The notes beneath the pieces were generated by a model. The model did no database searches and was not told the DNA's origin. It saw nothing but the letters and a program-made list of their open reading frames with translations. A stretch of DNA of 64,000 nucleotides from Protonemura montana. Its lineage: Eukaryota; Arthropoda; Insecta; Plecoptera; Nemouridae. This document shows, in pieces, positions 35,801-47,800 of the stretch. The stretch's first letter is position 1. Every line of letters begins with the position of its first letter. The position numbers and the translations under genes are program-made. The stretch covers positions 8,323,660 to 8,387,659 of the forward strand of contig OX387609.1 in NCBI GenBank assembly GCA_947568835.1. Direction: 5' to 3'.

Positions 35801-38800
35801 GTAAATGGTGTTAAAGCAAGAAAGCTTATTTGTGTTAAGTTTCAAATTAAAATTAAAAAGTATACTTCGTAGTTAGAGCTACGTTACCGCGAATTCATAG
35901 AAAAGCAGCTCGTTTTGGATCGATTTCAAAAAGTCAAGAACATTTTCCTTTCTCGCTTCTTGTAAAGGCACGATTGCAAAGTGGTAGCAGCTTGCCTGAT
36001 AACGATGTTGATCCAAAGCTTGAGAGTTAAAAACTGCATACGATACAAGATGTAGTTAAATTGAAAAGGCCTAGTTTCGGGTGTAATTAAGACGTAATTG
36101 CTACTTCTGACCACACCCCCACCGAGATCACGACGCACTGAATCGCAGAAAAGTGTATGGAAATCTCGCAGTGGCAACTTTCCTTCACTTTCCGTCATTC
36201 TTGACGACACTCGGACGAATTTTCCGAGCTCAGCAAGAAAATAAGCTGTAGCTCTTCGTAAGGAAACCATTTTTCATCGTTGGGCATAGCGTTGGGCTGC
36301 GTTGCCAAAATTGCAAGTGTTGCATTTGAGCAGCAAATGGAATATTTAAGCTAGAAGAAAATAAGACAAACACTCAACCGATATTTCGTAAGTTGTAACA
36401 ATCACTTTCTTGCCGTCGCTTGGATTTTGACTTAAACCTGTGAATAATTTGAACCAAGTATCGAAGAAAATGAAGTTAATCCATTGTTTATTTTCCAAAT
36501 CCCACATGAATACCTATTCTCATGGTATGTTTTCAAAAAAAAAAAAGTCCTTTGCCGGGTAGAAAAATTCCCAAAAGAGCGACTTAACTTGAATCGCATA
36601 TCAAAAGAAAATATAATCAAAACAGCATCTCGTCTGGAAAAACTAAGAAAAGGAGCTCGACGCCAAACGGCAGCAGTTTCCTAAACTGCAAAGCGTGCAT
36701 TTTCCGCTGGCTTATGTTTCTAACGTTCAATACCATTTGCATTCGATAAATGAGTTTCACTACAACGATAGAGCCCCAGTATGGAATATGTAACATGCAC
36801 ATTACATGAAAATTTACTGACGCTTCCACGATCAACTTTCTACATTACTGCAAACTTGTATCAGATGTGACAAACCAAAATAAAGCAAATCAAAACAGAT
36901 AACAAATGTCATTCACAATCAAATCAGTGTTTTTGCATTCACGTTGTTGCAAAGCAAATTAGTTACAGTATCAGTTACTGTTAGTTAGTTAGTTAGTATC
37001 AGTGTTAAGTGATGACCCAAGCCAGCGCAATAGCTGGTAACAAAACAAAAATACTCGATCAAAATCTAAATCAGGAACAACCACAAACGATACCACCACG
37101 TAAAAAAAAAACCGACGAACAGAAAATCTCTTCTCAGTCGCCTTGAGACCATTGTTTGAAATGGTTTAGAATCAATATTATGGCATATCATTTCATTCCT
37201 TCGGTTCCTTTCTCGGGATCTCAGCTCGCCGCGAGTCATAACACCAGAGGCACCGGCATGACTCTAAAAATACCACTCTGGACATGCCGTTGTGCGCTTA
37301 AAATTGAAGCTACCTTATTTAATTTTTAAATTCTGTGTTAAAGAAAAACTATTGACATTCACTCATTGCAACACAGATATATATGCCTCGCGTATTGACC
37401 CTGCCAATCCATCTTAATTGCCATAAAATTGTAAAGAAAAAGCAAGAAGGTTAAGAGACCAGCGAGAAAATAATATAAAATAACGGCCACGGATCAGTGA
37501 ATAAAAAAAGTTCAGTACACATGCAGAAGAATGAGCTCTCCAGAGTATTTTTAGTATCACCGGGAGTGGCATCTTCCCTGATAGCCATGCTGTGACCAAC
37601 GGACGTTTTGTGTACGTTCGAATGCCATCCGTAGACAAATAAGACGTATCGCCGGCCGCCGAAAGTACTAATCGAAAGAAGCCCGACGCGCAATTTCAAC
37701 GCATTTAGCGGCTCGGTGAGATAACTTGAAAACAAAGAGTTCTAAAAATATAGTAACTAGATATTGGGCTGAAGTTTGGGTGGCGAGACACAACAACAAA
37801 GTGGAAGTAACATATTCTGACATCCAGACACTATCTAAGGGACACAAGCATTGTCAAAAACCGGGAAGTGGTCGGATACATTGGATCTTTTCTAAGGTTC
37901 ATAACTCCAGAAAGTCTTAAGGGGTTGAATCCACATAATAGAATGACATTAACCCATACCTTTGGGGATAAGGGATAAAGTTGTTATCACCATAGTAACA
38001 GCTCCTGAACATCTAGAAACGCCATCTGTGATTGACAGATCATCTTTACTCCACAAAGCTGAGTTTAAGAATAACCCCGAAGATCAGACGGTGTTCCATA
38101 TTTTCAGAGGTTGTTGCCATAGTGATTACAACTTTATCCCCAAATATATGGGGGTTAAACTTAAACTGTGCTTAATGGATCCGGCACCTGAATGCATCTC
38201 AAGAACTAAAAACAGTTTAAAAATATTAAATATTAAAATCGCCGCTATAAAAACGTTTTAATTCGACGGAATGTATAAACACGATATTTATAAATAAAAA
38301 ATCTAAAAACTGCTTATTTTGGGTACGCACTAGATAAATGTGCCGACTGGCAATCTCGAAATGGTCTTCAAAGTGGTCGAATTAGAAGCAATAAATAATT
38401 CATCGTTTCCGCCCAGACGGCGGAAACGTCTTGAACTTGATGTCTACCACCAGTTTAATGCGGTTTCTCCACAGTCGCAAAAGTTTCAAGAGAGTTACCG
38501 AGGAAAACATACCCCACGCAAGCCTGGACAAACTGGCCAAACGTACCGCAAAGTGGGACCAAAATGCACATCTGAAATTCCCTCTTGCTCTAAAAGCCAG
38601 TAGAGCTAAGTAGATACACATAATGCCAAGACCGTCAGCGTAGCAAACAATTTGTGACAGTCCATCAGAAAAGCGATAAACTCGGCGATTGCATCAGACT
38701 TGACGTTCGGGAAGTACCGTTTGGGCTGATTCAGGACGATCGAAACTGCACTTCAGGTCACATCAGGACGATGTTTGAGTGCACTCGGATCACAAGCAAT

Positions 38801-41800
38801 CATGCATGAAAATACACGGAGTTACGGACTTGATGGTAAACAGCGACCGCCTCCAATTGCAGTTTCATCACTAGACGAACAACTTTACAAGATTAGACGC
38901 TTCCAAATGGCATGGATATATAAACTTCGAATTGATGTCATCAAGCATGGTTTTTTTTTTAGACAAAATTACAAATCGATAAAACGATACGGAATAAAAA
39001 AAAATACAGTCAACAAAAAAAGATTGTCGTAATTTGGTAATAATCAATACAATTGCGCAGTTGGTTTTCGTTTTGGATGACGATTATTTGGTTTTGTCGG
39101 CATGACCATATCCGCGAGTTTTAATGTATTGTTAACGAAGTACCGAATTAATTGGTTGACATTGGTTGCTACAATATCCCGAGAATGTAATTCATTCATG
39201 AACAACGCCACAAAACAACGCCCAGGGCGATGTGTACAGAGAACAAACAAAAAAATTTCGTTTCATATCGAAATTAACTCACCGATATTGTTAATAAATT
39301 TCATCGATTCAATTCTGGATCGCAACTCGCAAGTTCAGTTACAACAACGATTCGGAACGTTGCTACTGTGGAAAATCAGACAGACACAAAAGACGTCAAA
39401 CTCTCGATCATCTTTAGTCAGCTTGAAATCTTGCTGACGCAATCTTTCACATTGACTGTCCCGTAACTTTTCATCTCCCATATAAACGAGACATATTCTC
39501 AATCTTTACTTTCTCTGGTCCCCATTTATTCGCCGAACGCCTCCCCCACCTCACCACCCGAGAACGGACCAACCGACAGAATTTCGCCACTTTTTCCTTT
39601 CAATGTCTTACAAATCACTTGAAAATACGTCTTAGGTTGTGAACCATTACCGTTAAATACCAACAACGATAACAGTACAGCAAAATATCACCATAAGCAC
39701 GAAAACATACAAGGTGAACTAAAATTCTACTCCTGCTGTCCTTGAAAGGCAAAAGTTTCTTTAAAACTTGATCAAGGTTAAAATAAAACGGCTTCAAACT
39801 TATTAACCGCACCAGGTCGTTCCCATCTGTAATACCAATATATACGCGACTAACTCTGGTTTACCGTTATTTCCAGGTTACTTCCCGCTACCGTCGGTCT
39901 ACTGCCTGGCCTGGATATGTCTAGACGTGCTGTTCTGTACGGCCAGCATCATGCATCTGTGCACGATCAGCGTGGACCGCTACCTTAGTCTGCGCTACCC
40001 GATGAAGTTCGGCAGAAACAAGACGCGGCGGAGAGTCACGTTGAAGATCGTCTTCGTGTGGATTTTGTCGATCGCGATGAGTCTGCCGCTCAGCCTCATG
40101 TATTCACAGGTGAGTCGAATAATGGTACAAGCATTGAGTTTGTAGGTTTAGTAACCCAGTGCTAATGATAAATGCCCTCCCGTTACCGTTTATAGGTTTG
40201 GCCACTGCCCTAATGCGAATGGTTCACAGTCTTCGCGAAGTAAGCCAAAAAAGTTTCTGTTACCAGATAGAGCCCTTTTTTACCTGCTGAGGTGAAAGAC
40301 ACAGGTAGTTAACACATCTAAAATCTCATAAAAATGAGCTCGAGCTGCCTATGCTGTAGAGAGGTTGATGATCAAGGCGAGTTGTTGTACTAACATCAAT
40401 TTCTCAAACATTCCTCCCGGGCAGAACTGTTCGTCGTCTTTTCGTACCTTTTAGTACACCTGGCCCATAGCAGTGTTGCTTCACTTCGGCGATATAACGT
40501 GAGCCAGTGTTTCCAAAACGCCAAACCGTTCGGTGGTCACCCATCCAATACCTGAACCAGCGTAGTGTTCCGTAACTTCGATGATCTAACGCGAATTTAA
40601 CAAGCTGAACCGGGAATCAAACTTGCAAAAACCAGCACATCAATAATTTTTGTATAAACCCCACTGCAGGTAAAAACCACTGTTCCCCTTTAACTACAAC
40701 CTCTCCCTGGTCCAGAACCACACGTCGGTGTTGGTTGGCGGCAGCTGCCAGATCCCCGACCCGCTCTACAAGCTGATTGGCTCCATCGTCTGCTTCTACA
40801 TCCCGTTGATCGTGATGCTCGTGACCTACGCCCTGACGGTCAGACTCCTGGCCGTCCAGCAACAAAACCTGGGCGGGGGCGCTGGATGGTCGAGTGGCTG
40901 GATGGGAGGACCAACACCAGCATCAGGTCGGTACAGATACCATTCTCTTCATGCAATGTTTCAGATAGGGAATCGATTCGGAAGTCAGTAGTCAGTAAAG
41001 AGGGAAAACCCAAAATCCTTCTAAGACACCTTTTTTAAATCATAAACCCGGTTTTATTTCTGTAACTCCTAGTTTCGGTGGAAGTTCATACATTGCCAGT
41101 TTGGCAATGTCCCGTTAAAAATAACTGCTACAGCCAATCGAATGGTTCCATTTTGAGTTCAACCTCCAGTTATGTTTGTAATTGTATATTGTGGAATAAT
41201 TCGGTAAACCCTGTCTTAATGTGAAACCACATTTACTAAAATCTATCTCGACAGAGTGTGTCTTACAGAAGTAGTGCATACTTAAATATATTTTATGCAA
41301 GGAAGGAAAACATCCACTGAAATACCTGTATTATAATATACGGGCAATTCAAAGCCCATTACTAGCGATTCCCTTTCCAAGACTGTTATTTATTAGTTTA
41401 TTAGGAACCCTCATTCCAAGCAGTTGTAGCATGAACACAATCCCAAAGCATATCGTAGTCCCGTTTGAAGATCAACAGACCACCGCGGGGCATTCGGAAG
41501 GACATAATTACTATAAACTTCGCCGATTGAGTTTATCGTTGGGGGGTTACACAGTTTTCATAAATGTTTCTCAACGCCACCGCTAGGGGCAAAGCATTTC
41601 GTTTCCTGGCGCTAGCATCCGAGTCTAATAGAACGTGCACTCGGCAAGAAGACGGCCACCTCGTCTTAACTTTACATCCCAATTAAAGTGCGTACCTACA
41701 AGACTCGAGACAGCCACAAGCTTCATTATGTAACAACCCGCGACTTCTTAGGCTGAAAGTCTCCGGTCGGTTCGTTCTCGGTAACTACGTGGGTAATCAA

Positions 41801-44800
41801 ATTCGGAACACAACTAAGCCCGGCTGTGCGTAAGAGCACGCAATTAGTATAGATAACGACAATTAACCAACCCGTTCGCGATCGGGTGCGTTCGGAATGG
41901 ATTGCTTGTTTGAATACGATTAAGATTTAAAATCCGTTAAGGACAATTATATTTGCAAAATAGGTTTCTGCTGGCTTAGTATTTCTTAAAATTATATTTA
42001 AGAGTGTTTGCCATCACGTTGAATTTAATTGTTAACCATCGGCTTCGCGCCATAACCAGCAATCGAGGTTAAACACGAGGTTACACTCAAGGTCACCCCA
42101 CACAGTCAAGGCCATCGTCGCTAACCCGTTGCCCCTCCCGTCAGGCCTGGAACGTCGTTGCACGTGGCGACGCCTGCTGCTGGCGACCAAGCCGGGCGTC
42201 GGGGCGTGCTCGACGCCCCAACATCAGCACTCGGCCGGCTCGACCGACACCGACCTCACGGTGCTGGACACGCACGAGTTGTGGCTGCCAGACTCGGCTG
42301 TCAAGGAGCCGTCGCCGTGCACGATGAGCGCGTTGCACCAGTTCGGCGCAGAGATGCTCAGGTAAAGAAACTGAAGCATTTAGATTGATTGATTTGTTGT
42401 TTTTAGACAGCGGGCTCTGTGGCACTAGTCTTATGACGTCGGTGAACGAAAGGATGATAATGCGCGAAGCCTCGTATAAAAGGGATGAGGGAAAACCCAG
42501 TGCCGGCACGTAGCCCACTTTTGTCGAAGAGCACCAAGGGGACCACTGGCTTAAAGTTCCTTCTGAAGGACGGTACAACTCGAACAGCAGGATTCCTCCT
42601 CAAATCTATGCTGTCGAGAGGTTGATAAGCAAGCCGAGTTAAGTTTTTTTTAGATTCGCAGGTTTAAAGACTTATCATTTTATTTGTTACGCATGATTTG
42701 CGTTATCGTTATGGGTATTTTAAACAAAATAAGAAACGAAAAGCTGCGTGACTATTTGAATCAGATGTTTCTTTTTGGGTTGTGCGACCTGAACGAATAA
42801 ATACAGACAAGAAAAGAGGTTAGGGTAAAATGCATTAGGGTCACGAGGAGACAAAAGGGAAAAACTTGACATATTTTTGCAAATACCTTCCATTTTCCTG
42901 CAACGTAGAGTTTTGCGAAACAAGGTTGCTGACTAAAACCCCGCTCATAATGTACTTTACATCTTCCCCCAAATTAGCATGCATGGTTATACGGTTGATA
43001 TTAACAGCGCAAATAAAAGTCACTTCCTAGCTGGATTGTCTCTTGCAATATTTAACACTACCAGATTAAACGTAATTCGTTGACGATTGAGGTCAAGCTC
43101 ACCATCGTTAAAGCGTACACCAACCACTGACCTAAATCAGCGCTTCAATACGATATTAATTAATTCATGCCGATTTTATAATTGAAATCCAGATGCAATC
43201 TCAGCGTAACATAATCGCAGTGACACTGTTTAGAATAACCAATAAAGCGGTGCATCGGGCTGAGGTCGGTCATCCACCATATCACTGCTACTGCAAGATA
43301 AGGCGTAGACGAATAATTCCACGATTGTCTCGAGGTCTGGCGATGCAAGAGGCAACTAAGACGTTCGATAGCAGTGTATAGCGTTGCTAACCGTTAAGAG
43401 GCCCTCGTAAAGCTTATTTGGAGTTCTTGGCTTAACATTTCGAAGCACGTTCAGGCAGATAAGGCCAGACGCTACTGCGATTGGTGGGCACCTCTTGAAG
43501 TGGGTTGCTTATCAAAGTTCTGCGTCTTAGGGGAAGTATTACATGCCCGAATAATAAGATTACTTGAGATAAAGATTCAAATAAAAGTATCTGATTGGCT
43601 GTAACCATAGAGATGAGTTGTGACTGGCAAATAGATTTTTATTCGGACATTTTTATATGATCTTTGAGTAGTACTAGTAGAGAAAACATTTTTTTATAAG
43701 AAAGCAATAAGCAATGTGTAAAATATTTGGTAAAGAGATCGTAAGTGTGGAGGAATCCTGTTGTTCGCGTTGAACCGTCCTTCGGAAAGGACGTTAACCC
43801 GGTCCCATTGGTGCTCCTCGACAGTAGAAGCTAAGCGCCAGCACTAAATTTCTTCTGCTCTCTTCTAGAATACGTTTACCATTGATCTCATCGTCATCTA
43901 CTAATTCACAGACGTTATAAAACCATTGTCGCAGGGCCCGTTGTCAAAACAGTGCGTTGCTAAAGACAAACAATCCAATAGATAGCGAACTAAAATGAAT
44001 TAGATGATGATTTCATAGATGCAAAAAATAAATTGATACCGACGCGATGTTAAGTTAGGTATCTCTAGACTGTTCGATAAAAATAGTCGTCAATTACCTT
44101 GGAAACAAACACACCATTCGTCAATTGCACGTTAACGACGACCTGCCAGTGAGCCGACGTTTTTCTCCGAGGAGATGGCTTTCAATCGAGATTAATTTGT
44201 CGTCATTAGACTGGTAACCGGCTTAGAATTTCCCCCCCCCGGGGAAAGGTTGTGAAAATATTTCTTTATTAGAACGGAGTCGCGGAAAAGCTTGTGACAG
44301 GTCACTTTACATTTTGATCGAGAAAATGCGGGGGCGTTTCCCTCTCAGCTACCCTCGAGAGTTCGAGAAACTGGAGGCACATGTACCACGTGACTTTTTT
44401 TTTCCCCCTGAGAAAAGGAGATTTTCTTTGTGAAGAGCTGGAATTGGTATGCTAGAAACAGGTGCAAGCGCCGTTTGATACGGGAATTCCGAACGACACG
44501 TCCGGGAAACGATAAAAAAAATTGATTAAAACGTGAACTAATTGATCTGGCATGACAATTTCATTCAATTCTGTAAAGTTGAGAACGACGCAATCTTTGC
44601 TACATAAGATTTTAAGCACTTTTTCAATTAAAGACGGTTGAAGCAGCTTTAAAAAAGATAGGATTCCATTAATTACTCGTCGAATGATTTTTCTTTTTTT
44701 ATTATTTGTGCACGGTTCTTAAGTTGTTAGGAGAAAATGACTGGGACGTTGATGAAGAAATTTGCTTTACTATTTCAAAACATATGCCACTTGAAGATTG

Positions 44801-47800
44801 TAAATTCTCTCGAGGTCATATTTATCGCCTTAATGGCCATAACATAAGGGCTAGCAGTTCAAGTCGAGAAACTATTCATAGGTCGGTGGCGATAACCACA
44901 TAACTTTAGCGAACAAATAAAAACATACCATACTTGACAATACTCGATCAGCTTTAAGCCGTTCAGTAAATACTTCCGAGTAAAAAAAAAAAAAACAGGA
45001 CCATTGACTGAGAGTTGGCTGCCCATGAACGGGAATCGAAACCTCACAACTTTGCATACAAAAATATATCCGCATCAAAATATCTGAATAAATGCATAAA
45101 TTGAACATTGGATTCCAGCACAGAATTTGAATGTTTGACTATAAAAAAAACCACCAGTCAATATTGGCGACTTAACCATAGCATCATATACGTTAACGAT
45201 GTGAGTGGGTTGGCCATTTTAACTGTGTGGTTCGGCAGCACCAACAATTTTTTTAAATTAAGTCATGAAAAAGGTTTCACAAAAATAAAGCCTCCGTGTC
45301 GGTGCATAGGTACTACACACTCTTCGATTAGAATTTCGAAATATATATTCAAAAGCGCTCGCAGTTATGCATAGGATGTAAAAAATAAAAGCTTTCAGCA
45401 GAAAGCAAACCAAAAAAAAAGACAAGCGAGTGGGAGTGGGGGCGATTTCAACCACACCACTCGCTGTACGCTCAATCTATCACGCAGAAGTCGACCGACT
45501 AATTTTACGCAATCAATCAAAAAACCTTTGGCTTCGTTTAAATAAAAGTTGAACGCGCTAATTCTTTTGCCCCCGCCACCTCTAGACTGTCCCGCGGACT
45601 GGAAACCGTCGCTTCGGCAGTAGCTGCGCCGGCCAATCCGGTCGGTCTACGGGATAACGCGACCAATCAACACCGGCAAAACGCTAAGTCGAAGAATAAC
45701 AGGTAAGAACTTTCTCATTCTCTTTCTCTCTCTTACAACGGTGCGCGGCACCGACTTGACATGATTGTGATAAACGACGTCACGGGAATTTACCCGAAAC
45801 AGTTTCAAGTCTAAAATTTCTAATTCTAGTGCAGCGTTTTCGGCGGTCGCGCTTTCAGGCGGATAGATTTCTGAATAATAATTGGTCGTTAAAAGTGGTG
45901 GGACATCGGGAGTTGATGTTTGTCTCCACTATCCTGCCATTTCAGACGCGAAAGTTGCACGTTTATTGCCCCTGTAGATAGATATATAAAGTATGGGGTA
46001 CGTTGCATTACCTTTAGTAGCATGCTCGCCAGACTACCCCGTCCCGAAGGTACGTCCCTAAATTCACTATCAACTTCGAAATGGATGGCGGGTTTTATGT
46101 CGCCATCGCTGCGATTTTACTGTACGAACGTTAAATGCTCAAGTTTTTACTGGCGACGTATTTCATCCCCAAAACTTTCCAGACGCTCTTCAGATGTCAT
46201 ATCTAGGTGTTTATTTCGAATAGATATTTACTAAAGTTAACATCTACATAATGTATTTAGTTTGTTTGGAGTTAACCAAATTTGAAACTACCTTCGGCGC
46301 CATCCTGCCAAAGAGTCTTCGATCTATGACTTTCTATTAAATTTTCGGTTGCAAATATACAAGCAGTGACATAAATTTACTTTTGCTATTGAAAGGGAAG
46401 CGAAGATAAGACTCGTTTTCGTCATTGCCAGTAAAACTAAGTTTTGGCCCGTACCGGTATTTCAGTTGCATAAAATCATTTGGTAAGGGACCGAATGGGA
46501 ACAAAATAATTCTCAAATTCTACAAACAACCCTTGAAAATACTAACCACAACTTCCAACCTGTTCCAGCGAGGATAGCGAATCGGACGCCCCGATCACGT
46601 CACTGCTCCCACCCGAGCAAACGCCCCCGCAATTCTTACGCCGCCGTCGCGCCAACACTATCCACACCCCACGACAGACGCCTCCAGACACCGGCGTTGT
46701 CCAACGCAGCGGCAGTTTTAACGGGCCACGCTCCAAGCGCGCCAGCGACAGCGACTCTGACAGTGACGACGCCGTCGTCGTCGAAATCGCCTCCACCTCC
46801 ACCTCCACCAACCATTGGCGCGAGCAAGTCCAGCGAAGCGGCTACAAGGAGATGAGCGACGACGAAGCGAACAGCGCCAAAGAAGACGAGGCCGTCGAGG
46901 AGAAAGTGACCGTACGAATTTGCGGCGAGATTTTGAAAAAGAACAGCACGTTGCTGGCGTCGAACGCGCGTGCTTACGGCGCCGTTGAAGTGACGGTGGT
47001 GTGCGAAAGTGACGCGTGTGCGGAAAAGTGCGTGCCAGTCGGTGGGGCGAGTGCTTCGATCGCTAGCCAGTACACGGTATGCATGAAAGACGGAAACAAC
47101 CAGCGGATTCCGGTGACCTTGCCCAACCCGTGCGGCCAGCCCGGGAAAGTGCACCGGAAAAACTGCACGGAGCCGAAAAACCCGACCGGGGACGACTTCC
47201 CAATGCCACCCCCGTGCACTTGTCCATATTTCGGCGAGAACACGACGGCAAAATCGTGTCCAACGCCGAGCCTCGTGATCGTGCCCAGCGAGGAGCCGGC
47301 AAAGCTGACTCCAAAACGCATCCTGACCAACAAATCGCAGCGACAAACGCCTCCGAACGGTGAAACCGCTAACATGATCGTCACTTGGGAGCCGACAAAG
47401 GCGTCGCTTCACCGTCGCGGCTCCAGTTTCGGCAACGGCGCCGCGACGGTGCGAACTATCGCGTCGCCGAACCGGCCTCTGCGTCGGGCAGCCACCCTCA
47501 AGAACAACGGCACGCTGAAGAACCTAAAAGTCGAGCCGGCAGCGCCCAACGCGATACTCTCGCAGTACGGTAGCGGTCGCGCCCTAAACCGGCAAGGCAC
47601 GATACGCAGTCACCATTCGCGGACGTCTAGCGTCATCTCGCGGACCAGCTCGCGACACGGGCGTATCATCCGTCTCGAACAGAAAGCTACCAAAGTCCTC
47701 GGAGTCGTCTTCTTCACGTTTGTCATCCTCTGGGCGCCGTTCTTCGTGCTCAACCTCTTGCCGACTATCTGCGCAGCGTGCGAGCAGCACATCGCCGTCG

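Larger units (their letters stand above)
11778..39876 (+). other. 5-HT2A: Intron 1 of 5-HT2A (28.1 kb)
   Basis: The GTAAGT donor and TTTCCAG acceptor are joined in phase 1. I found no convincing nested gene on either strand; all open frames are under about 180 codons and resemble no family I know. Contents reported separately are a CTCF-like motif, kB-like sites, CGACG-rich islands, a 54-bp minisatellite, C/G homopolymers, 5S-derived SINE copies, a tRNA-derived SINE, a palindromic element and a long-TIR MITE. The remainder is AT-rich with many A and T runs and no structure I can name. Very long first introns in neuronal GPCR genes often hold enhancers; that is background knowledge, not something shown here. 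Confidence 0.85.
42362..45585 (+). other. 5-HT2A: Intron 4 of 5-HT2A
   Basis: A 3,224-nt phase-2 intron. It contains two 5S-SINE family copies in opposite orientations (42383-42643 antisense, 43746-43982 sense) and one copy of the CCAAT/X-box-like repeat (43586-43630). It also contains a tRNA T-arm-like fragment on the minus strand near 45000-45040 (GTTTCGATTCCCG). The rest shows nothing I can name. Confidence 0.85.

Noticed and set aside
40672..40715. Exon 3 starting at the upstream AG (40671) instead of 40716
   Set aside because: It would insert about 15 residues into ECL2 that do not fit the conserved [13 protein letters not shown] junction, and the sequence there looks like a polypyrimidine tract.
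41574..41591. Possible CTCF motif on the minus strand in intron 3 (CCCCTAGCGGTGGCG)
   Set aside because: Spacing between CTAG and GGTGGCG does not fit the consensus.
46636..47412. 258-codon open frame on the minus strand over exon 6
   Set aside because: It is the antisense shadow of a highly conserved GC-rich receptor exon, with Arg/His/Val-rich composition and no recognisable domain.
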